Origin: Segetibacter koreensis DSM 18137
GTDB taxonomy: Bacteria; Bacteroidota; Bacteroidia; Chitinophagales; Chitinophagaceae
Direction: 5' to 3'
Length of the DNA: 64,000 bases
Assembly: GCF_000374045.1 (NCBI RefSeq)
Contig: NZ_KB893320.1
Location: forward strand, 67,537 to 131,536
Each line of letters begins with the position of its first letter. Position 1 is the first letter of the stretch. This document shows positions 57,713 to 64,000 of the stretch, piece after piece. Under the pieces are notes generated by a model, which saw only the letters and a list, made by a program, of their open reading frames with translations, made no database searches and was not told the origin of the DNA. The translations under genes were made by a program, and so were the position numbers.

Positions 57713-58930
57713 ATGTTGAAATTACCGGTTTATTTAGATAATAATGCTACTACGCCCTGCGATCCCCGTGTAGTTGAGGCAATGATTCCTTATTTCACAG
57801 AAAATTTTGGAAATGCTGCCAGTCGTAATCATCCCTTTGGCTGGGCTGCAGAAGAGGCAGTTGATTATGCAAGAGAGCAGGTAGCAAAATTGGTAGGAGC
57901 AGACCCTAAAGAAATCATTTTTACCAGCGGCGCTACAGAAGCAGATAACCTGGCAATAAAAGGTGTGTTTGAAATGTATGCCGCCAAAGGCAACCATATA
58001 ATTACAGCTACTACAGAACATAAAGCTGTTTTAGATACCTGCAAGCATATAGAAAAACTTGGCGGTGAGGTTACATACCTGCAGGTAAAGGCTGATGGTT
58101 TAATTGATTTATCAGAACTTGAAGCAGCTATAAAACCTACTACTATCTTAGTTGCAATCATGTATGCAAATAATGAAATTGGTGTGGTTCAGCCGATTAA
58201 GGAAATAAGCGCAATTGCAAAAAAACATGGTGTGCTGGTTTTTACAGATGCAGTACAGGCTGTTGGTAAAATTCCTGTAGATGTACAAAAAGATGGTATT
58301 GATTTAATGGCTTTTACTGCTCATAAAATGTACGGCCCAAAAGGAATTGGTGCTTTGTACGTCCGTCGTAAAAATCCTCGTGTTAAAGTTACTGCGCAGT
58401 TGGATGGCGGTGGACACGAAAGAGGAATGCGTAGCGGCACCTTAAACGTTCCCGGAATTGTTGGTTTTGGTAAAGCAGCAGAACTCGCCCGCCTTGAAAT
58501 GGAGGGTGATGCAAAACGTCTGGGTAAATTAAGAGACAAACTTGAAACTGAACTGTTGAAAATAGAAGAAGCTTATGTAAATGGAAACCGTGAACACCGT
58601 CTTCCACATGTAACCAACATCTCTTTTAAGCATGTAGAAGGTGAAGGGTTGTTGATGGGTTTCAATAAAAATATTGCGCTGAGTTCAGGCTCAGCATGTA
58701 CTTCTGCATCTCTTGAACCAAGCTATGTTTTAAAAGCTTTAGGTTTAGGTGATGACCTCGCCCATAGTTCTCTTCGTTTTGGATTAGGCAGGTTTACAAC
58801 AGAAGAGCAGATTGATTATACAATAGAGCAGGTAAGAAATACTGTATTAAAATTACGTGAAATGAGCCCGTTGTGGGAAATGTATAAAGAAGGGATAGAC
58901 CTTAATTCAATCGAGTGGGCTGCTCATTAA
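57713..58930 (+). CDS. iscS: Cysteine desulfurase
   Basis: 405 residues. PLP enzyme that takes sulfur from cysteine for Fe-S assembly. Visible: the N-terminal [32 protein letters not shown], the PLP lysine in [10 protein letters not shown] and the active-site loop [13 protein letters not shown] with its catalytic Cys. The short loop before the Cys fits the group I (IscS/NifS) type. iscU follows after 108 bp and iscA after a further 75 bp, a compact ISC set without hscAB or fdx. Confidence 0.96.
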   Translation: MLKLPVYLDNNATTPCDPRVVEAMIPYFTENFGNAASRNHPFGWAAEEAVDYAREQVAKLVGADPKEIIFTSGATEADNLAIKGVFEMYAAKGNHIITATTEHKAVLDTCKHIEKLGGEVTYLQVKADGLIDLSELEAAIKPTTILVAIMYANNEIGVVQPIKEISAIAKKHGVLVFTDAVQAVGKIPVDVQKDGIDLMAFTAHKMYGPKGIGALYVRRKNPRVKVTAQLDGGGHERGMRSGTLNVPGIVGFGKAAELARLEMEGDAKRLGKLRDKLETELLKIEEAYVNGNREHRLPHVTNISFKHVEGEGLLMGFNKNIALSSGSACTSASLEPSYVLKALGLGDDLAHSSLRFGLGRFTTEEQIDYTIEQVRNTVLKLREMSPLWEMYKEGIDLNSIEWAAH

Positions 58931-59038
58931 AAAGTAAGCCTTTAAAAATTTCAAAACTTTGGTTTTTGAGATCAACCCAGAAAAATAACATTATTCCTTT
59001 TCTTATTAATATATTTAAAAATCTTCAAATAATATAGC

Positions 59039-59458
59039 ATGGCATACTCAGATAAAGTAATTGATCACTATCAAAATCCTAAAAATGTTGGTACGTTAGA
59101 CAAGTCCAGCAAAAGTGTTGGTACTGGCCTTGTTGGCGCACCCGAGTGCGGAGACGTAATGCGCTTGCAAATAGAAGTGGACAATGAGACCGGTGTAATT
59201 AAGGATGCTAAGTTTAAAACTTTTGGCTGCGGTTCGGCAATTGCTTCTTCTTCTTTGGCTACTGAGTGGCTAAAAGGAAAAACTGTAGACCAGGCAATAG
59301 CAATAGACAATATGGATATTGTGGAAGAATTAAACCTTCCTCCCGTAAAGATCCATTGTTCTGTTCTCGCTGAAGATGCAATTAAGGCTGCAATTAATGA
59401 CTACCGCGTAAAAAATGGTCTTGAACAAATTAAGTTTGAAGAAAGCATTGTGCACTAA
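59039..59458 (+). CDS. iscU: Fe-S cluster scaffold IscU
   Basis: 139 residues. The three cluster-ligand cysteines are present in GAPECGDVM, TFGCGSAIASS and VKIHCSVLAEDA; the Asp after the first Cys is the residue that keeps clusters labile. It receives sulfur from IscS and passes clusters on. The HscA-binding motif is replaced by LNLPPVKIHC, close to the canonical LPPVK. Part of the iscS-iscU-iscA group. Confidence 0.96.
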   Translation: MAYSDKVIDHYQNPKNVGTLDKSSKSVGTGLVGAPECGDVMRLQIEVDNETGVIKDAKFKTFGCGSAIASSSLATEWLKGKTVDQAIAIDNMDIVEELNLPPVKIHCSVLAEDAIKAAINDYRVKNGLEQIKFEESIVH

Positions 59459-59533
59459 GCAGTAAAGCTTTTAGCTGCCGCTTTTAAAAAGATAAGCGTG
59501 CAGCCTGAGGTTAAGACTAAAAGTTATTTAAAT

Positions 59534-59863
59534 ATGATTTACGTAAGTGATAAGGCTAAAGCTAAGGTGTACAACCTTATGAAAGATGCCGATATAAAAG
59601 ATCAAGAATACTTTTTGCGGGTGTCAGTGGTTGGTGGTGGTTGCTCAGGATTGAGTTACAAGCTTGATTTTGATAATGAAAAAAAGCCGATGGACCAGGA
59701 GTTTGAGGACAATGGAATAAAGGTGGTCACGGATTTAAAAAGCTTTCTCTACCTCGTAAATACAACTCTCGATTTTTCTGATGGATTAAATGGAAAGGGT
59801 TTTTATTTTAGCAATCCTAACGCAAGCCGCAGTTGTGGCTGCGGTGAAAGCTTCGCAGTATAA
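59534..59863 (+). CDS. iscA: A-type iron-sulfur carrier (IscA/ErpA-like)
   Basis: 109 residues from the ATG at 59534, which directly opens MIYVSDKAKAKV; an upstream in-frame GTG at 59498 would add 12 residues foreign to the family. The conserved cysteines are in GGGCSGLSY and SCGCGESF. It carries Fe-S clusters from IscU to targets. A strong terminator follows at 59884-59911. Confidence 0.93.
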   Translation: MIYVSDKAKAKVYNLMKDADIKDQEYFLRVSVVGGGCSGLSYKLDFDNEKKPMDQEFEDNGIKVVTDLKSFLYLVNTTLDFSDGLNGKGFYFSNPNASRSCGCGESFAV

Positions 59864-59883
59864 AATAATAAATATTTCAGGAG

Positions 59884-59911
59884 AAGCCGGACAGATGTGC
59901 CGGCTTTTTTT
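59884..59911 (+). terminator. Rho-independent terminator after iscA
   Basis: AAGCCGG (59884-59890) pairs with CCGGCTT (59900-59906) around a 9-nt loop, followed by a run of T to 59911; it lies 21 bp after the iscA stop and ends the isc operon. Confidence 0.85.
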
Positions 59912-60085
59912 GTGCTGGGCAATCTTTGAATAAAGCATTGCAAAACTTTAACAGGCTACCAAGCAGCATTTTGTTGGTAAAGCAATTACATTCGTCTACC
60001 TGTTCTTTAACATTTTTTATAATCAGAAACAGCAACTTGTAATCGTTTAATTACTTTTACACGCCTAAAACAATTTATACACGAA

Positions 60086-60787
60086 ATGACCTGGATATTA
60101 CTTCAGATTGGAACGCAACAAGTAGCAGACTCAACTGTGGCCGCAACGGCCGCGCAGCCAGCAGCAGAACAAATTTCACTGTGGGGATTATTGGCTAAAG
60201 GAGGCTTTATAATGTATCCTCTCTACCTGTTATTGGTAGTCGCCATATTTGTCTTTTTCGAAAGGCTGATTGCTATAAGAAAAGCAAGCAATATAGAGGG
60301 GAATTTTATGAAGATGATTCGAGATAACATCATGACGGGGAATCTTTCCGCGGCCCGTAACCTGGCCAGGAACACCAACAATCCTGTAGCGCGAATTATC
60401 GATAAAGGTTTGCAACGTATCGGCAAACCAATTGACGCTATTGAAAAAAGCATGGAAAATGTTGGTAAGCTTGAGATGTATAAAATGGAACGAAACCTAA
60501 ATATACTATCGCTTATTGCAGGTATAGCACCTATGTTTGGCTTTCTCGGAACTATTGTGGGCATGGTGCAATTGTTTTATGGTATTGCAAGCACGGGGGA
60601 GTACACCCTCAACACGATTGCCGGTGGTATATATACAAAAATGGTAACTTCTGCGACAGGTCTTATCATTGGGTTGATTGCTTATGTGGGGCACAATTTT
60701 CTAACGACCCAGATAGATAAAACAGCCAACAGAATGGAAGTGGCAAGTTCTGATTTTATAGACGTGTTGCAAGAACCTACGCGATAA
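60086..60787 (+). CDS. exbB: MotA/TolQ/ExbB proton-channel family protein
   Basis: 233 residues with three membrane helices (~33-55, ~145-175, ~195-215). The TolQ/ExbB core is clear (MYKMERNLNILSLIAGIAPMFGFLGTIVGMVQLF, GIYTKMVTSATGLIIGLIAYVGHNFL). With ExbD it converts proton motive force into motion for TonB- or Tol-type outer-membrane energisation. The exbD-like gene is 203 bp downstream; no tonB or second exbD follows. A 27-residue alanine-rich N-terminus probably lies outside. Confidence 0.92.
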   Translation: MTWILLQIGTQQVADSTVAATAAQPAAEQISLWGLLAKGGFIMYPLYLLLVVAIFVFFERLIAIRKASNIEGNFMKMIRDNIMTGNLSAARNLARNTNNPVARIIDKGLQRIGKPIDAIEKSMENVGKLEMYKMERNLNILSLIAGIAPMFGFLGTIVGMVQLFYGIASTGEYTLNTIAGGIYTKMVTSATGLIIGLIAYVGHNFLTTQIDKTANRMEVASSDFIDVLQEPTR

Positions 60788-60990
60788 GGATAAAGACACT
60801 TAGTATTGGCTTGAGGTAGATTTTGTAAAAAGAGAAATAGTTTTGCAAGCATCAATACTCTGGCTATACATCGTCGCAACGCTCCGTTTGGCTTTATATC
60901 TTTTTTTTGCTTTTTGATAAAAGGATATAAAAATGTTGCTTAATAAAAGGATAGAAAAGGCATAATATTTAAAAAATTGTAGTTAGTTCA

Positions 60991-61395
60991 ATGAATATTC
61001 GTAACAGGTTAAGAACTCACCCAGAAGTGCACACCGGTGCATTAAATGATATATTGTTTATCCTTTTATTGTTTTTCCTGATTGTGTCTACATTGGCAAA
61101 TCCTAATGTAATTAAGGTGTCTAATCCCAAAGCCAAAAGTGATACCAAGTCAAAGCAGACAGTAGTGATAACTGTTGATAAAGATCAGAATTTGTATCTG
61201 GGCCAGAGAAAAGTGGGTATGGACCAGTTAGAAACAGAATTGAAAACTTTTCTTGCAAAAGAAACAGATAAACCTTCCGTTGTTATTAACGGCGACAGTA
61301 CTTCTCATCTTGGTACTGCTATAAAAGTAATGCAGGTAATAAAAAAATTAGGCGCTACGCCAGTGATGGCTGTAGATAATAGCGGGGCGAAATAG
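60991..61395 (+). CDS. exbD: ExbD/TolR-family biopolymer transport protein
   Basis: 134 residues: short cytoplasmic N-terminus, one helix (~22-42) with the conserved Asp near its start (LNDILFILLLFFLIVST), and a periplasmic domain ending KKLGATPVMAVDNS. It partners the ExbB-like protein upstream. It is convergent with prmC, whose stop is 9 bp away. Confidence 0.9.
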   Translation: MNIRNRLRTHPEVHTGALNDILFILLLFFLIVSTLANPNVIKVSNPKAKSDTKSKQTVVITVDKDQNLYLGQRKVGMDQLETELKTFLAKETDKPSVVINGDSTSHLGTAIKVMQVIKKLGATPVMAVDNSGAK

Positions 61396-61404
61396 GTAAG
61401 TTTC

Positions 61405-62268
61405 TTAACTGGCTCGCGTTGCTTTTACCATTCTGTCTTTTCCCTGCAAGTCTTTTTTAAGTATAATTTCTGAAAGCCCGTTTTTTGCAAAAACCTTAAC
61501 CACCTGATCTCCTAAAGCCTCATTAATTTCAACATATACGCTTCCATTTGGTTTTAAATGTTCACGGCTAAATCTTGCAATTGCTTCGTAAAAAGTAAGT
61601 GCATTTTCATTGGGAACAAATAATGCAAGATGAGGCTCATACTGCAATACATTCTTCTGCATCTCTGCTGCTTCGCTTTCTTTTATATAAGGAGGATTGC
61701 TGGCAATTATATCATATTTATTGAGATTGTTCCATTCATTCTCATTGAGAAAGTCAAGGTGAAGAAATTCAACATTTGTTTTTTGTTTTAGCGAATTTAA
61801 TTTAGCTACTTCCAAAGCATCTTTTGAAACATCAATAGCGGAAACTTTTAAACCTGGTAGTTTTTTCTTCATTGCAATCGCAATACACCCACTTCCGGTA
61901 CCTACATCTACCAATAAAATTTCTGTATCACCTGACTTTTTTATATCCTCCGACATCCATTCCACCAGCTCTTCCGTTTCTGGCCTTGGAATTAAAACAC
62001 TTTTATTTACCATTAGTTTCATATCCGCAAACCATGCTTCACCTAAAACATATTGCACTGGTTTATGCTGTAGTAATTCTTCGGCAAGTTTTGCTAATTG
62101 TAATTGTTGCGCTTCACTTACAGGTAAATCTTTATAAATAATACGGTCAATCTTTCGTTGGCCTGTAACATTTTCTATTACCCAATCGGCAATATTTGCC
62201 GCCTCTCTACTGTCATAGATTTCATACAGTCGAGCCAGTAATTGCTTGTAAGCAAATTGAATAGTCAT
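61405..62268 (-). CDS. prmC: Release factor N5-glutamine methyltransferase
   Basis: 287 residues from the ATG at 62268 (TTG at 62274 is a weaker alternative). SAM-binding VDVGTGSGCIAIAM and the catalytic SNPPYIKE motif identify PrmC (HemK), which methylates the Gln of the GGQ motif in release factors. The N-terminal helical domain (PVQYVLGEAWFADMKL, LIPRPETEELVEW) is complete. It is divergent from ribD with only ~40 bp between the starts. Confidence 0.95.
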   Translation of the reverse strand: MTIQFAYKQLLARLYEIYDSREAANIADWVIENVTGQRKIDRIIYKDLPVSEAQQLQLAKLAEELLQHKPVQYVLGEAWFADMKLMVNKSVLIPRPETEELVEWMSEDIKKSGDTEILLVDVGTGSGCIAIAMKKKLPGLKVSAIDVSKDALEVAKLNSLKQKTNVEFLHLDFLNENEWNNLNKYDIIASNPPYIKESEAAEMQKNVLQYEPHLALFVPNENALTFYEAIARFSREHLKPNGSVYVEINEALGDQVVKVFAKNGLSEIILKKDLQGKDRMVKATRAS

Positions 62269-62308
62269 TTGCAATGCTACTATTTTTTTAAATTACTTTT
62301 GAAGCAGG

Positions 62309-63352
62309 ATGAATCAACATGAATTATACATGCATCGCTGCATAGAGCTGGCAAGACTGGGGGCAGGTTATGTAGCGCCAAATCCTATGGTTGGCTCTGT
62401 CCTTGTTTATGAGGACAGGATAATAGGGGAGGGGTATCACCGGCAATATGGGCAGGCGCATGCCGAGGTTAATTGCATTAATAGCGTAAAAGAAGAAGAT
62501 CGGCATCTAATTGAAAAATCTATTATTTATGTTTCTTTAGAACCTTGCGCTCACTATGGCAAAACTCCACCTTGTGCGGACTTAATCATCAGGCACAAAA
62601 TACCAACTGTAGTTGTAGGGTGCAGAGACCCTTTTGAGCAGGTAGATGGAAAGGGAATTGAAAAGCTTGAAAAAGCAGGTATTGAGGTAATTAAAGGAGT
62701 TTTAGAAAGTGAATGTAAAGAGATGAACAAAAGATTTTTTACTTTTCATATAAAAAAACGGCCTTACATTATCTTAAAATGGGCTCAAAGTAAGAACCGA
62801 AAAATTGCGAACAATGATTTTTCAAGGGTTTTTATAAGTAATGATTTTAGCAACCGGCTGGTACACAAATGGAGAAGTATGGAAGCCGGAATTATGATAG
62901 GAACAAATACTGCTTTGTATGACAATCCTTCATTAAATACTCGCAACTGGACTGGTCATGACCCTATAAGATTGGTGGTAGATATGAATTTAAGATTACC
63001 ATCCTATTTACAGATTTTTGATAAAAAACAAAAAACCGTCATCTTTAATTCCATGAAACACGAGGATGATGGGAACTTGCTTTATTATAAAATAGATCAG
63101 GATACTTTTAGTGTTAGAGCCATTTTGAAATCTTGCTATGACCTGCACATTCAAAGCATATTAGTAGAGGGAGGAACAACACTGTTGCAGTCATTTGTTG
63201 AAGAAAAGTTATGGGATGAGGCACGTGTAATTGAAAATGAGCTACTAATAATTGATAAGGGATTAGAAGCTCCTGTACTGTCAGATCATCACCTGCTTAC
63301 TTCTGAAAAGGTATCGACAGATGTCATTTCCTTTTACGCTAGTAACTTATAA
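62309..63352 (+). CDS. ribD: Bifunctional riboflavin biosynthesis deaminase/reductase
   Basis: 347 residues, usual for RibD. The N-terminal deaminase domain has the zinc motifs HAEVNCI and EPCAHYGKTPPCADL; the C-terminal reductase domain begins near RPYIILKWAQS and includes LVEGGTTLLQSF. It converts the GTP cyclohydrolase II product, first by deamination and then by NADPH reduction of the ribose. No other rib genes are in the window. Confidence 0.95.
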   Translation: MNQHELYMHRCIELARLGAGYVAPNPMVGSVLVYEDRIIGEGYHRQYGQAHAEVNCINSVKEEDRHLIEKSIIYVSLEPCAHYGKTPPCADLIIRHKIPTVVVGCRDPFEQVDGKGIEKLEKAGIEVIKGVLESECKEMNKRFFTFHIKKRPYIILKWAQSKNRKIANNDFSRVFISNDFSNRLVHKWRSMEAGIMIGTNTALYDNPSLNTRNWTGHDPIRLVVDMNLRLPSYLQIFDKKQKTVIFNSMKHEDDGNLLYYKIDQDTFSVRAILKSCYDLHIQSILVEGGTTLLQSFVEEKLWDEARVIENELLIIDKGLEAPVLSDHHLLTSEKVSTDVISFYASNL

Positions 63353-63403
63353 TCGTAATACCCTGATATTTGAATCTCTAATTAGTTTGAAACATCTAAA
63401 ATG

Positions 63404-63430
63404 GCCCTGTTACATATCGATCGGGCTTTT
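63404..63430 (+). terminator. Weak possible terminator after ribD
   Basis: GCCC (63404-63407) and GGGC (63423-63426) could pair over a 15-nt loop and are followed by TTTT, 52 bp after the ribD stop. The stem is short. Confidence 0.3.
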
Positions 63431-63588
63431 AATTCAACTCTATATTCCTTAGGTATTTCCCAATAGAAAAAGTAAACGAAATAACAGCTGAACTTTTTAC
63501 ATAAATGTAAGAGATACATAGTATAGAATTTTGTAATTTCATTTTAAAATAAAATGAAATTAATATCGTTATTATCTAAAGATTATTT

Positions 63589-63978
63589 GTGAAATTATTA
63601 GTTTGCGAAGATGATCCAATTATGATGATCGTACTAACCACGATGCTGAAAAGGCTGGAACACGACGTTATTTGTACCAAAGATGGAAAACAGGCGATTG
63701 AGACTATTGATCGTGAATCGCCGGACATGGTAATAACAGATATGTTGCTTCCAAATGTTTCGGGTATTGAAATAGTATCTTATTTAAAAAAATTACCGGG
63801 AAAAAGAATACCTGTTATAATGTTATCTTCTATGCCAAGAAATGCTATGACAAATACCGATGCAAATTTTGGTGCTGATTGCTATATGGTAAAACCGGCA
63901 ACAATGGAACAACTCAAAAGTAAAATTGAAGAATTAAAAGATCTGGTGCAAGAAAACGGGCTGTGCAATGTCATTTAG
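63589..63978 (+). CDS. Single-domain response regulator (CheY-like)
   Basis: 129 residues, receiver only: acidic EDD at 7-9, phospho-acceptor Asp51 in VITDMLLP, Ser in MLSSMP and Lys in MVKPATM. The start is GTG, read as the natural receiver opening KLLVCEDD; a 12-codon ATG frame at 63554-63592 overlaps this start and ends inside it. It has no output domain, so it should act by binding another protein. Its kinase is not in the window. Confidence 0.9.
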   Translation: MKLLVCEDDPIMMIVLTTMLKRLEHDVICTKDGKQAIETIDRESPDMVITDMLLPNVSGIEIVSYLKKLPGKRIPVIMLSSMPRNAMTNTDANFGADCYMVKPATMEQLKSKIEELKDLVQENGLCNVI

Positions 63979-64000
63979 GATCGACTGGATTGTAAAGAAT

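Noticed and set aside
60888-60935. TTTATATC ... GATATAAA inverted repeat between exbB and exbD
   Set aside because: Very AT-rich, long unpaired loop and no positional logic; likely chance.

Overview
The window is AT-rich and gene-dense, and it reads as a chromosomal segment of a Bacteroidota bacterium, probably Chitinophagaceae or a close relative. This placement is inferred from protein families: a DUF5686 outer-membrane protein, a GIN-domain (DUF2807) protein, a sphingolipid pathway, HD-PycTM, SusD-free secreted glycosidases, and signal peptides followed by short Gln/Lys-rich linkers. No rRNA, tRNA, CRISPR array, insertion sequence or phage gene was seen.

Layout. 1-1.6 kb: the 3' part of a LigD-type ligase/primase. 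1.7-8.5 kb (minus): a tightly packed four-gene operon encoding a lipoprotein beta-propeller, a calcineurin-like phosphatase fused to an outer-membrane barrel, an HD-PycTM membrane protein and a membrane class III nucleotide cyclase. 9-12.3 kb: a GIN-domain protein, thyA, folA and a methyltransferase. 12.3-18.6 kb (minus): a LuxR-type two-component pair, an SDR, a lipoprotein, a BBE-type flavoenzyme and a VOC protein.

19-31.3 kb (minus): an apparently complete inositol-sphingolipid locus. It holds serine palmitoyltransferase, a GNAT-like bacterial ceramide synthase candidate, a ceramide reductase candidate, myo-inositol-phosphate synthase, a PgpA-like phosphatase, a CDP-alcohol phosphotransferase, a lipid hydroxylase and an Aur1-like PAP2 enzyme. 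GtrA, DUF5686 and DUF4833 proteins lie among them and a TetR regulator lies upstream. The set would make ceramide, make phosphatidylinositol through PI-phosphate, and join them as inositol phosphorylceramide.

33.3-47 kb (plus): a cell-envelope signalling locus. It encodes a lipoprotein, an FHA-like protein, a tiny membrane peptide, a PP2C phosphatase, a single 1394-residue protein combining a SEDS (RodA/FtsW) glycosyltransferase with a penicillin-binding transpeptidase, a second FHA protein, and three tandem transmembrane Ser/Thr kinases. The order recalls the actinobacterial fhaA-fhaB-pstP-rodA-pbpA-pknA-pknB locus. Two of the kinases are nearly identical in their catalytic DNA.

47-57 kb: a frameshifted hydroxyisobutyrate-dehydrogenase-like pseudogene, then a polysaccharide locus. 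This locus has a secreted glycosidase, a 1261-residue GT2 synthase fused to GH26-like and second glycosidase-like domains, an acyltransferase and a tandem GH26-like protein. 57-64 kb: housekeeping genes (methylmalonyl-CoA epimerase, iscS-iscU-iscA, exbB-exbD, prmC, ribD) and a single-domain response regulator.
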